This document shows, in pieces, positions 47,454 to 58,200 of a stretch of 64,000 nucleotides of DNA. Source of the DNA: Hyalella azteca. Its lineage: Eukaryota > Arthropoda > Malacostraca > Amphipoda > Hyalellidae. Both the position numbers and the translations under genes were made by a program. The stretch is taken from positions 200,341 to 264,340 of the forward strand of contig NW_025944985.1 of NCBI RefSeq assembly GCF_000764305.2. Direction: 5' to 3'. The notes below the pieces were generated by a model. The model had not been told where the DNA came from and did not search any database. It worked only from the letters and a program-made list of their open reading frames with translations. Each line of letters begins with the position of its first letter. Position 1 is the first letter of the stretch.

Positions 47454-49706
47454 TACGTCCGAGCGACCACGACAGCCCGCATGAACAGTCGTCTTCGCAG
47501 AGTACATTTACAAGTATTTTTTAATGTAAATATTAGTTTAAAATTTATATCATTCTGAATTTGTCAATCCATAACCCTTGAATTCGAAATTTTACATTGA
47601 AAGAAACATTTAACTCACACATTTCAGATTTATTCATGTAGTGTATATGTATATGTGTATATATAATATATATATCCTATCACAAGTAATAATGCAATTC
47701 CAAATTCTACTTAAGAATTAATTTGATTGAGCATAGTATGATATGCATTTAATCGAATGAAGATTCAGGTGTATAATACAGGAACGAAATGGCAACTTTT
47801 CATCATAATATTGCCTCTTGATTCAATAAGATTGGTATATTTTACCCTAATGATGAATTTATACATTGTTATTAAAGTTGAAGTAAAAATGTTAATATAT
47901 AATGATAAATTAATTTGCTTCTCGCTGGCTCGGTCATGCGCATTCGTCGTCGAACTCATACTTTACCGTTGAAAAGAGCAAATGATTATGCAAAATTAGT
48001 AGGATTGAGCCGAGGTGACAAATGTGAGGCCTGAACTCCATTCCCATTCAATTAAGGACGACCAATCTGGTGATCAAAATCTTTTAGAAATTCTGGCGTA
48101 TTTTTACTAGGGGTAACAAACGCTGAACTCGTCATTTTCAACGACGTTTCCTGTAATTTAACTCTCGTTGTAATATTATGCATAAGAATATATTAGGATT
48201 CAGTCGCATTTCATTCAGTCTAACTTTTGTTGTCAACGCCATCGCTTCAACTTATTCGCTCTAGCGAAAATATTAAGACTCATCAATTAATCACTTCAAA
48301 TGATTAATAAACAATACCAGGCAATTAAACAATCTCAGCGAAGTAAATGTAACCTTTTTATAATAAATGTACAATTTTTGAAGGTTGATTGTCTTTATTG
48401 ATGCATTTAATTGACTTAAAGAATATCGCATAGACAATTTCCTCAAAGTAAATTTATTTTTGTACCTAATCGCATAATTCAAAGTAAACCCCATTTATGA
48501 GACGCAGACTTACTTCCTTAAGAGACTTCGCAAATTTTTTTTGTACTTCGCATTATTCTAACTTATCTGATATTTCTCAATTCATCATTACATCCATCAC
48601 GGGCCGTACTTTCCAAAAAGTAGAGTTCATGATCGAGTCGTCAGCTAATCACTGACGATTTTTTAAGCCTAACCCATCAATTACAGACAAGAAATCGGCA
48701 GCAACTGTTAGGATCAAATACAAAGGTTATTCTCAAAATAAAATTTTCATTTCGCGAACTTCTTTCCGGATCCAGTTTGTTCGAGAACCAAGTCAACCAC
48801 GTTGATAATGGGTCCGGAAATAAGGTCAAACAGCTTAGTCGACCGACGATCTGTACAGCTTCGTCGTGCCGGACGAATACACGGCACGGCATAGCTGTAA
48901 AAGAAATAATTTAAGCCTATATTGCTTCCAGCTAATGGAGAGGAAATTAATGTTGCTGACGAAGATTTCGATAATGGACAATATTCACAGGTAATTAAGC
49001 AATGAACCACACACCTCAAAACAGGTGAGTAGCAAAATTATAGTTACATTTTGCGGGCTCGTGCAAGCATCGGTGCGTTAACCATCAAGTTACAATGCCA
49101 ACGACAATATTTTCCTATCGATAGCTAGGAAGAAGAAAGTAGGTAAGAAGAATACGTGAATATTAAAACTATAGAAACTATGGACATTTCTAACACAACG
49201 GGTGCTAAGCCCGTTACATGTACTCAAGTACTCAGGCCACTACATGTACATATAGCGAGTTTAAATGAAACTGATAATTATCAATTAGGGTCAAAACAAT
49301 TTCGGATTTACTGATTTTCCATTAAGAATTTTCTCTGAAAATTCTTCCGATAACACACAGAACATAATGTATTCTTCTAGGAATAAAAAGGGAAAGTGTT
49401 GCGTCTAAAAACGATGTTGCGTGTTCCGTGCGACTTGCAAAACGATTCAACCATTTCCTACAACCAACAGAACAGTTTTCCGAATAAGTTCTGACATTTT
49501 TTCAGAACTTACTTCTATTTGCTATTTTTTCTATTTGATATCTTCGAATACAACTAATAAAAGGATTGCGGCCATTCCATTAATGAGCGAATTTGTTTAG
49601 TATTATTTTCAGTGCGAATTCTAGGCGACAAATTCAAAAATTTATAACAGATAAAATTCTTAACAGATATGTATATAATTTTCGTTTATTTATTTAATAT
49701 TTTTAC
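47454..49706. other. AT-rich DNA with one candidate exon
   Basis: Mostly AT-rich unique sequence. The only segment with coding-like features is the minus-strand stretch at 48747-48894, listed separately. Confidence 0.5.
48747..48894 (-). CDS. Candidate 3' terminal exon, unrecognised protein
   Basis: On the minus strand TTATTTCTTTTACAG forms a good 3' splice site; the next base completes a codon and 48 sense codons follow to a TGA. The peptide starts YAVPCIRPARRSCTDRRSTK, continues LFDLISGPIINVVDLVLEQT and ends GSGKKFAK. It has two cysteines, a basic N-terminal half and a hydrophobic, probably helical middle. GC is clearly higher than in the flanks, as expected of an exon. I recognise no family and found no upstream exon, so it could also be chance. 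Confidence 0.3.
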
Positions 49707-50172
49707 AGCCTGCCTCGGCTGCTGAGGCGTGAGGCGCAGCCCAGCCTGCCTCGCCTGCTGAGGCGTGAGGCACAGCCCAGCCTGCCTCGGCTGCTGAGGC
49801 ATGAGGCACAGCCAAGCCTGTGAGGCGTGAGGCACAGCCCAGCCTGTGAGGCACAGCCAAGCCTGTGAGGCATGAGGTGCAGCCCAGCCTGCCTCGGCCT
49901 ATGAGGCGTGATACAAATTTCCTGAAATTCCTCGACTTCATCGCTCGGCACGAAGTCGGAGAATTCGGTAGGCCTGCGCCTCGTGGGTGAGGCCTGCGAG
50001 GCGTTCGTGGAGGCCTGCGAGGCGCTCGTGGAGGCCTGCGAGGCGCCCGTGGAGGCCACGCCTCGGCGCTGTCTTGCAGAGATAAGCCCAGCAAGTTTTG
50101 AGGCGCGAGATAAGCCTGCGCCTCACGAGGGACGGCGATAACATCCTCCTGAGGCATCGTTGTGAGGCAGCG
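49707..50172. repeat. GC-rich TGAGGC-based compound array
   Basis: The left half has 36-bp units containing CCTGCCTCGGCTGCTGAGGC and GTGAGGCACAGCCCAG, with deleted versions. The right half has 21-bp units of GAGGCCTGCGAGGCGCTCGT type at 49990-50055. GATAAG words lie at about 50081, 50109 and 50130. Confidence 0.9.
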
Positions 50173-50889
50173 AGGCCTGGTGCATCCAACTAGTGGATAT
50201 AGTGAGCCTGGTGCATACAACTAATGGATATAGAGAGCCTGGTGCATCCAACTAGTGGATATAGTGAGCCTGGTGCATCCAACTAGTGGATATAGTGAGC
50301 CTGGTGCATCCAACTAGTGGATATAGTGAGCCTGGTGCATCCAACTAGTGGATATAGTGAGCCTGGTGCATCCAACTGATGGATATAGTGAGCCTGGTGC
50401 ATCTAACTAGTGGATATAGTGAGCCTGGTGCATCCAACTGGTGGATATATTGAGACTGGCACATCCAACTAGTGGATATAGTGAGCCTGGTGCATTCAAC
50501 TGATGGATATAGTGAGCCTCGTGCATCCAACTGGTGGATATAGTGAGCCTGGTGCATCCAACTGGTGGATATAGTGAGCCTTGTGCATCCAACTGATGGA
50601 TATAGTGAGCCTGGTGCATCCAACTAGTGGATATAGTGAGCCTGGTGCATCCAACTAGTGGATATAGTGAGCCTGGTGCATCCAACTAGTGGATATAGTG
50701 AGCCTGGTGCATCCAAATGGTGGATATAGTGAGCCTGGTGCATCCAACTAGTGGATATACTTAGCCTGCTGCATCTAACTAGTGGATATAGTGAGCCTGG
50801 TGCATCCAACTAGTGGATATAGTGAGCCTGGTGCATCCAACTAGTGGATATAGTGAGCCTGGTGCATCCAACTAGTGGATATAGTGAGC
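50173..50889. repeat. 31-bp minisatellite, about 23 copies
   Basis: Units contain GAGCCTGGTGCATCCAACTA then GTGGATATAGT. Most copies are identical; variants CTGATGG and CTGGTGG cluster in the middle. Each unit holds the near-palindrome ATCCAACTAGTGGAT. High identity points to recent expansion and likely length polymorphism. Confidence 0.97.
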
Positions 50890-53160
50890 ATGTATGGGGC
50901 TCACAGCGGGACATAAAATTTAGAACATTTTTTCTCGTGGAACTGCAGCTTCTCAAATATATCTTTTATACATTGAATTTATTGTTTGAATATGTTCAAT
51001 ATATTGAATAAGACTGAAGAGGAGGCCTGAAAACTTGGACATTATGAAAATAACAAACCAGTTACATATAGTTTTTTGTAAATTATCGTTTCCTCCGTGA
51101 GCTTCAGTTAAAGTAGGAACTTTTCATGCTTGGGTTCGCGGTTGCGCCAGACTTGCAGTGAAGACGGCAGGGCGGGACTGAAGTAAACATGGTGAATAAC
51201 ATGACAAGGGCTTGTCTAGAGCGCCAGCCTGTCAAGTGATAACTTGCAACAAGCGAATAGTGTACCAGCACTAGCTCACTACCACTCCCTGATTATACTC
51301 GTATGATTATCACTCCCTCATTATCAATTCCTTAGGCTGGCACTCCTATACACTACCAGCACGTCCTGTTTGTAGTTTCGTCAAATATTGGAGAACGCCA
51401 GATTGAAATTGCGGTTTACTTGTGAATATGAATAGCTTATTCAATTTGTCTCTTATAGATTGCATTGTTCACACCGTATAGTTCGTTTAGTTCGTATATA
51501 CAGTAGCTACTTCCTAATATAGCGACAGAAATTCTCTCGACTAAATCGATTTTTGTCTTTTAGCATTTCGGAATTCTCGAAATGTAAAGTTGTTTCTATT
51601 CTGGCGCTCATAAAAAAAATTTCTCGAATTTAATTTATGTTAATCAAAAACAATCTATGTTTGTTGTGAGAACAAAAGCGTTGATGAGGTCGCAATATTT
51701 GTTGTTCGTCACTGCGACTCTAAAGCACAAGTCACGGCCCTGATTACATCGACACACACACGACACTCGCACCAGACATCTGACGTTGAATCGACGTTGA
51801 ATTAAACGTTGTCGTTCAACGTCGTTTTACTCCTAGGGTGTGTCTGGCTTGTCGTCATAAGCATGCCTCCCGCAGTCATGCTTAGGGTGAACCCAGCATC
51901 GGCCGTCATGCTTAGGGTGAGACAAGAATGCTTAAACACACACGCAGTGGGGTGTGTTGGTTGTGTTGTGCCACCCTACACAAACACAAACTTGACTATA
52001 CAAAATTGGGAGCTGCCCTACACATCCACTGAATGATCTGGGGCGGGGTGAACACGTTCGTTGCATACGAAATACCTACTTTTGAACTTATCACTCTAGC
52101 TTATTTTCATCATCAGCAATTTGATTGAAACTTTTATTAATTTATACTGTGATTTTGAGTCATATGTTTATTCAATGATGAAACCAAGGGTAGAGTAATA
52201 TTCGTCATTTTCCTGGTTGCACCAACAGCATTTATTTTTATCTCTGTACGTATTTGTTTAGCATTTCTGTCGTCTTACCTCATTTTATTGCGGACCGATG
52301 CATCGAATTGAGACTTTTTTATAAATATATGAATGCAAGCATCAACACGAACTGAAAATAACCTCTTCTTTCTCAATTTCTTGTTATTTATCGACTCCTT
52401 TCATACAAGTGAATGTCTTAGTGTTAATCGCGGCTTAAATTATTCAGCATGGGGCATTGCCAAGAGAGGAAAGTTAGATTAGCAAATTTTATGATACCTT
52501 TGACATGTATATATAAATTTATATTCTTCTAAAAATACGGAATTATGAAGCATTTTAATTTTTAAATGTGGCTAGAATGCGGGATCACCTATTGAACGTT
52601 GAAGAGAACCAGATATGTTTTATTGGTAGTGTGTAGCGGCTTTCGGTACATGGAAAACATTGTCCTATTTTATGTTAACCTGAACAGTGATTGTTAATAT
52701 AAGTAATTTTAAGAGAAGTGACATGTTCGAATGGCACGAGCATTTCCATGGGTTTTACATACATTTTCTATGTTTTTTTCATGTTAATTCTTAATTATCT
52801 GTCCAGTTTTCATCAGTTTAATTTTCGGTTTTTCATTTTCATATAGATTTCATACGATCTTTAATTCTTTACATACATTTCTTTACATTTCCAACCATTT
52901 TCCGTGCAGTTTTCAGACATTCAGCATGCAGGTTTTACCCTATTTTTACCCATTATTCATATGTTTGACCCTTTTATATTGTTTTTTTTATTCATTTTTG
53001 AGTAAATTTTCCAATCATTTTCCCTAGATCATGATTACATATTTACGTTGTACTGCGTTATCAACACTTCACACGTTTGAAAATTTCATCGCAATCAAGT
53101 TTAAATCATTTCAACATGCATTTAACTTCAATTTTAGTCTTGCGTCGCATAATTTCTGTT
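50890..53160. other. Mixed unique DNA
   Basis: A short direct repeat of GTCATGCTTAGGGTGA occurs at about 51876 and 51905. T-rich degenerate words (TTTACATACATTT) occur at 52.75-52.95 kb. No gene was recognised. Confidence 0.5.
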
Positions 53161-53177
53161 AAATAAAACTTAGAATA

Positions 53178-53207
53178 TGTTCCATACAAATATATTTGTA
53201 TGGAACA
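53178..53207. other. Perfect 30-bp palindrome, no loop
   Basis: TGTTCCATACAAATA (53178-53192) is followed directly by its exact reverse complement (53193-53207). No flanking direct repeat is seen. Confidence 0.95.
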
Positions 53208-53559
53208 AAAACGTAGCCTCTACAAGAATTATTTGCGACAGAAGCAACATGTCAACTAATTATAGAAATTTTGATTACACGCGTCGGGACTCGAAAAGTT
53301 TTCGAAGAAAAACACTAAAACAAAATCCCGCACCTAGGCCAGAAATCGTATCTGGACGAGGACGAGGTCTACTGGCCCTCTTTAGTACCTTTCACGATTT
53401 GTAGCCTTTTGGTAGCATTTCCTATGTTCCAGGCCTGCCAGGAAGTTGAAATTTTGGCTTATAATAGAGCTTAATTTCCTATTGACGAATCAGGAGTCGG
53501 ATTCCCGTAAATCCTCATGGGGAAGTGGCCAATCCCCAAGAGAGGGGACTTTCTTGAAA

Positions 53560-54990
53560 AATTCATAAAAAATCAGCCGCTGCTTGCACGCGCTTCAAAC
53601 TCGGCTCCTTTTCTTCTCCTGATGTGGGGCATGTTTCCAGAAAATTCTGAGCTGATCCCCTCAAAAATGCGTCCCCCAGGGGGGTGAAAGTGAAAATTTT
53701 AACAAATTTTTGGGATTTTTTAAAAAGAGACCCGTGAATATTCTTACTGTCGCAAATATGATAATAATGTAGAGAATCCCTAGCTTGATGTTGAAAAAAA
53801 TCAAGGGTCCCATGGGACCTTCCTCTGCCGAGAAAAAGCCGTTGAATTTTTTGCCAGTTTTCTGTGGAGGCCAAACGGTTGAAGCTAGAGAGGAAATTTT
53901 TACGTCATATAGTCTAAAATTAAAAGTTAATAGGGGTTTATTTCGAGCGATTTCTCGAAAAACTGCTTGTCTCGCGAAATATTCGAAAAAAGGGATTTTT
54001 CGACTTTTTGGCAAAAATTCAAGGCAAAATAACTCGAAATCCGTGCATCTCACAGGAACGTTTATTTAGATGAAAAATCATCCCCAGACTTGTTTTATGA
54101 TATGGCGTTGAAAAAATTTCAAAATTCGGAAAAAACGTTTTTTCGACATTTTTGGTCGATTTTTTTTCAAGTTTCTACCCATCCGCGGGGTGGGGAAAAT
54201 TTCAAACGAGTTTTTCTCGGCCAAGACAAAAGTCACAGGTGGCAAACTTTGCACACATGTTGAGCATGGTTGCAGGTATGCCATAAACTTTTTTGGGCTA
54301 TCTCGGAACATGTATATGTCCACTCAATTAAAACATTTTTTTCACCCCGCGATTTTTTGGGAGAACTGCTCAACTTGCCGCCCTGAAATTTTTCGAGCAT
54401 ATGGGGCCCATGAGCATGTCCTGGGGGAACTTTTTTGAGGAGGTCATCATTATGAATTTTTAGAGAAAAAAAATTAAAAACCAATTTTTTGGGAAAAATT
54501 TCAAAAGCTATTTCCTCCTCCAAAATAAAAGTCACAAGCGGCAAACTTTGCACATATGTTGGGCATGATTGCAAGTATGCACTTGAGTTTTTTGGGCCTT
54601 CCCGGATCATGTATATGGCGAAAAAAATTAAAAACCTAAATTTTTTTAAAATTTTCAAAAAAATTTTTCTCAGCCATGCAAGAAGCCACAAATCCCAAAC
54701 TTCGCACACATGTTGGGCATGATGGGAAGTGAGTTCACGTAAATTTACAGCCCTCTAGCATCATTTTTGCGGCGAGAAAAAATTCAAAACCAATATTCAT
54801 GAAAATTTTTGAAAAATTGTTTTCTCAGACATGCAAAAAGCCACAAGTCCCAAACTCGGTACACATGTCGACCATAATGAGACGTATGTCCCTTTAAATT
54901 TACAGCCCTCTAGCATCAATTTTACGGCTATAAAAAAATTAAAACCCCTCCCCCTCCTCACCCAATTACTCGGCGACAAAGCAATGAATT
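53560..54990. repeat. Diverged satellite, unit about 150 bp
   Basis: GGCAAACTTTGCACACATGT and related CCAAACTTCGCACACATGTT or CCAAACTCGGTACACATGT recur at about 54241, 54539, 54694 and 54848, that is every 155 bp or about twice that. Between them are A-rich/T-rich blocks and CTCRGCCATGCAA-like words; a decayed version is visible near 53598. The frames on both strands share repeated peptides because of the repeat. Confidence 0.75.
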
Positions 54991-55301
54991 GACTTCCTGT
55001 ACATATTTTTCGAAGATTCTTTTCTTTACTCGGTGAGCCCGAGACGTGTTCCTTAGGACGCGTCTCAGGCTCCCAAATTCTTCAAATATTGTATTATGTG
55101 AATGATGGAGAGTGTGTGGTGGGGTTGATTGATGTGATTGATGAATTTGGTATGTGTTGTTTATGATATTATTTGTTTAGTTGTACGGTTTGTATTTGTT
55201 TGTTGTATGTGTGTGTATTTTTTAAAGGGATGCTGCGGTTGTGATGGTCCCTATAATGAGCTGGTTATGAACAACATTATTAATCGTACTATATATCTTG
55301 C

Positions 55302-55360
55302 CTGCGAGGCAGCTATAAGTAGTAAGATAATGAATATCTCGCCCCCGAGGCTTCTAAGTA
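55302..55360. repeat. 39-bp minisatellite, left part
   Basis: One complete and one partial unit with AGTAGTAAGATAATGAATAT and CTCGCCCCCGAGG, to the left of the inserted MITE. Confidence 0.9.
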
Positions 55361-55676
55361 CCCTAACAAAATTTAGAGGCATGCGCGACCCTGCATTAGG
55401 GTCGCCTAGGACTCGGACCGCACGGAAATCAGCTTCTTTATGTCTGCTTCGGCTCAGGGTTCGGAGGGCAGCCTCTGGGTAGTTTCCTAGCTCCGTATGA
55501 CTTGGCTCGGCCAACTCTCGTCATACTCTGAGGCGACTATAACGTCGACGTCGAATAGGAGATTCTGACCGGAAACTGATTTCGATCGTGTGGCCAAACA
55601 GACCCAGAATAACTTGGCGCCGCGAGTGTAGTGACTATTCGGCCAAAGCCTAGGCGGTCCTCGAATTTTGTTAGGG
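55361..55676. mobile_element. 316-bp MITE with TA target duplication
   Basis: The element starts CCCTAACAAAATTTAGAGG and ends in the reverse complement of CCCTAACAAAATTCGAGGA; 13 terminal bases are exact inverted repeats. TA flanks both ends (55359-55360 and 55677-55678). Removing the element and one TA restores the CTAAGTAGTAAG junction of the 39-bp minisatellite around it. An internal hairpin GCGACCCT/AGGGTCGC lies near the left end. TA duplication and short ends fit a non-autonomous Tc1/mariner-type element. No transposase frame. Confidence 0.85.
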
Positions 55677-55913
55677 TAGTAAGATAATGAATATCTCGCC
55701 CCCGGGGCAGCTAAGTAGTAAGATAATGAATATCTCGCCCCCGAGGCAGCTAAGTAGTAAGATAATGAATATCTCGCCCCCAAGGCAGCTAAGTAGTAAG
55801 ATAATGAATATCTCGCCCCCGAGGCAGCTAAGTAGTAAGATAATGAATATCTCGCTCCCAGGGCAGCTAAGTAGTAAGATAATGAACATCTTGCCCCCGA
55901 GGCAGCTAAGTAG
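55677..55913. repeat. 39-bp minisatellite, right part
   Basis: Six copies of the unit, each with the hairpin CTCG-CCCC-CGAG or a variant. The array runs directly into the assembly gap. Confidence 0.97.
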
Positions 55914-56464
55914 NNNNNNNNNNNNNNNNNNNNNNNNNNNNNNNNNNNNNNNNNNNNNNNNNNNNNNNNNNNNNNNNNNNNNNNNNNNNNNNNNNNNNNN
56001 NNNNNNNNNNNNNNNNNNNNNNNNNNNNNNNNNNNNNNNNNNNNNNNNNNNNNNNNNNNNNNNNNNNNNNNNNNNNNNNNNNNNNNNNNNNNNNNNNNNN
56101 NNNNNNNNNNNNNNNNNNNNNNNNNNNNNNNNNNNNNNNNNNNNNNNNNNNNNNNNNNNNNNNNNNNNNNNNNNNNNNNNNNNNNNNNNNNNNNNNNNNN
56201 NNNNNNNNNNNNNNNNNNNNNNNNNNNNNNNNNNNNNNNNNNNNNNNNNNNNNNNNNNNNNNNNNNNNNNNNNNNNNNNNNNNNNNNNNNNNNNNNNNNN
56301 NNNNNNNNNNNNNNNNNNNNNNNNNNNNNNNNNNNNNNNNNNNNNNNNNNNNNNNNNNNNNNNNNNNNNNNNNNNNNNNNNNNNNNNNNNNNNNNNNNNN
56401 NNNNNNNNNNNNNNNNNNNNNNNNNNNNNNNNNNNNNNNNNNNNNNNNNNNNNNNNNNNNNNNN
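55914..56464. other. Assembly gap (551 N)
   Basis: Undetermined bases separate a 39-bp array from a 36-bp array. The true sequence may contain more of either. Confidence 1.
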
Positions 56465-56790
56465 GGCGGTGATTCTGCTATAATGTCGCTTACTCACCGC
56501 GGCGGTGATTCTGCTATAATGTCGCTTACTCACCGCGGCGGTGATTCTGCTATAATGTCGCTTACTCACCGCGGCGGTGATTCTGCTATAATGTCGCTTA
56601 CTCACCGCGGCGGTGATTCTGCTATAATGTCACTTACTCACCCCGGCGGTGATTCTGCTATAATGTCACTTACCGTGGCGGTGATTCTGCTATAATGTCG
56701 CTTACTCACCGCGGCGGTGATTCTGCTATAATGTCGCTTACTCACCCCGGCGGTGATTCTGCTATAATGTCGCTTACCGCGGCGGTGATT
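56465..56790. repeat. 36-bp minisatellite with palindromic junctions
   Basis: About nine units with GGCGGTGATTCTGCTATAAT and GTCGCTTACTCACCGC. Unit junctions form TCACCGC-G-GCGGTGA, a 15-base palindrome. Two units lack the CTCACC part. Confidence 0.97.
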
Positions 56791-56810
56791 TTCCTGGGAT
56801 CTCTGCTTAG

Positions 56811-56953
56811 ATGATGACTCAGTAAACAGGCGCTGTGATGGACAACTTGAGAGGCTTGAGAGACAGCGTCGAGGGCTCAGCAAACTCTTGAAAATCAAGA
56901 AAAGCTCTCCCGCTGGGCAAAATAAATATAAATCTTTTTCTAAGACGAGATGA
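56811..56953 (+). CDS. Candidate 3' terminal exon, basic coiled-coil-like peptide
   Basis: A TTTTCCTGGGATCTCTGCTTAG acceptor-like stretch (positions 56789-56810) precedes 46 sense codons ending in TGA. The peptide begins DDSVNRRCDGQLERLERQRR and continues GLSKLLKIKKSSPAGQNKYK; it is strongly basic, with leucine spacing that could form an amphipathic helix. It starts directly after the 36-bp array. I recognise no family. A chance frame is possible, but the composition is unlike neighbouring spurious frames. Confidence 0.25.
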
Positions 56954-57084
56954 AATTGCAAATTTGACCTACGAGTTTTGATTATATTCCAAATTTAGTG
57001 AAGGGAACGTGCCAGATGAATGGTTGGCTTCATTTAGAGTCAATTGTGTTCAACGAGTCAACTGGAGATCTACCAAGCATGGCG

Positions 57085-57194
57085 TTTGCCTGAGTGAGTC
57101 ACGTTGTCCAAATAAATACACATACAACACGTGGCAATGATGCACCCTTTTGGTCAGGGGGACCCACACAACGACTAAAACATTTCTCTGAGTG
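57085..57194 (+). mobile_element. Decayed MITE copy, CACTC-end family
   Basis: GAGTCACGTTGTCCAAATAA matches the left subterminal part of the family. The right end, inverted, reads CCACTCAGAGAAATG. The middle is diverged. Confidence 0.4.
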
Positions 57195-57756
57195 GAGGTT
57201 AGGTGAATGTGAATTCATTGATTTCCTCAGCCTTCAATGAATTCATTAGAAACCCTCGCTCCAGATTTACCCTCTTTTGAAACGCACGAATCGCTATTAA
57301 TTAAGCCAGGGCATAAAGTATATCCCAGCACAACTTGGAAAAAGTTATTAGTACTGAGGTACATTTTATGACTATTTATTTCATTTGTTCCCTTAACGCG
57401 CAGTTAACAAAGAATTGAAGACAAAAAATATCAAGTTAATTCATCATTCAATCTATATTTGTTTAAAATGTCGTGGGAACCCGCTCAGCTCAAAACTCTA
57501 AGTATGCAAATTTGATCAGTAGAGCGACCAGATTCACATGCCGAGATAACTCAGCGACAACTAATATACTGTATATAGTCGTAGTGTACTACTATGTATC
57601 GTTGGAAGCCACGAAGTGTACTTAGTACCGCAACGTGCCATTAAAGGTCGCAAAGTTTAGTGCTTAATGTCCTACGAGGTCAGAAAGTAAAGTACACGTG
57701 GAAACTGGAGCCCGGCGACATCACCCTTCCGCAGACGGACAAGTTGAATGCACTAA

Positions 57757-57900
57757 GTGGCAGGGTCCCACCTAAACACCATCTCGGTGCCATGCTAATC
57801 TAGCTGGTGCCTCTGGTCTAGTCAGGTGGCAGGGCGCCACCTAGACACCATCTCGGTGCCATGCTAATCCAGCTGGTGCCTCCGGTCTAGTCTGGTGGCC
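57757..57900 (+). promoter_or_regulatory. Duplicated 69-bp upstream element
   Basis: Two adjoining 69-bp copies start GTGGCAGGG (57757 and 57826) and a third GTGGC begins at 57895. Each contains CACCATCTCGGTGCCATGCT and the octamer-like ATGCTAAT, then AGCTGGTGCCTC; copy 2 has the E-box CAGCTG. The duplication lies directly upstream of a TATA box, like a promoter-proximal enhancer. Confidence 0.6.
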
Positions 57901-57905
57901 ACCCC

Positions 57906-58086
57906 TATATAAGCACCGCCATGATGCATTATGGATTCTCTTATCAAACACAAACTCCAAGTCCACTTAGCTGGTCGCTATCTGATAGCCAGAAGATTAA
58001 CTTGAAAGTATAATGATCTGATAGTACCACAAGAAAGAAACATCCGTACGGTAAGAGCTCCTCTCAAAAACTTAATAAAAACCATG
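57906..58086 (+). promoter_or_regulatory. TATA-box core promoter and possible leader
   Basis: TATATAAG at 57906-57913 is followed at the expected distance by TTCTCTTATCAAACAC (near 57936). The inverted GATA pair GCTATC-T-GATAGC follows near 57970. A donor-like ACG-GTAAGAG occurs at about 58048, AATAAA at 58074-58079, and ATG in good context (AAACCATGGG) at 58084 opens a 23-codon frame. The order enhancer, TATA, leader and poly(A) signal fits either a gene promoter with a short first exon or the U3-R part of a solitary LTR. I could not find matching TG/CA ends with a target duplication. Confidence 0.4.
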
Positions 58087-58121
58087 GGTCCCCAAATAAG
58101 GACGTTGATCGCGATAAGCGA

Positions 58122-58200
58122 AGAGCAAGGCTGGCAGGCCAGTGTGGAATATTAGGCGATTATGAACGCTTAAAGCTGTGTCTTCTGATAGCCTTGCTCT
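58122..58200. other. 11-bp inverted repeat
   Basis: AGAGCAAGGCT (58122-58132) and AGCCTTGCTCT (58190-58200) are exact complements, 57 bases apart, downstream of the promoter-like module. A transcript across it could fold. Confidence 0.8.

Noticed and set aside
55487..56605. A 372-codon frame on the minus strand
   Set aside because: More than 180 of its codons are N from the assembly gap, and the rest are minisatellite translations.
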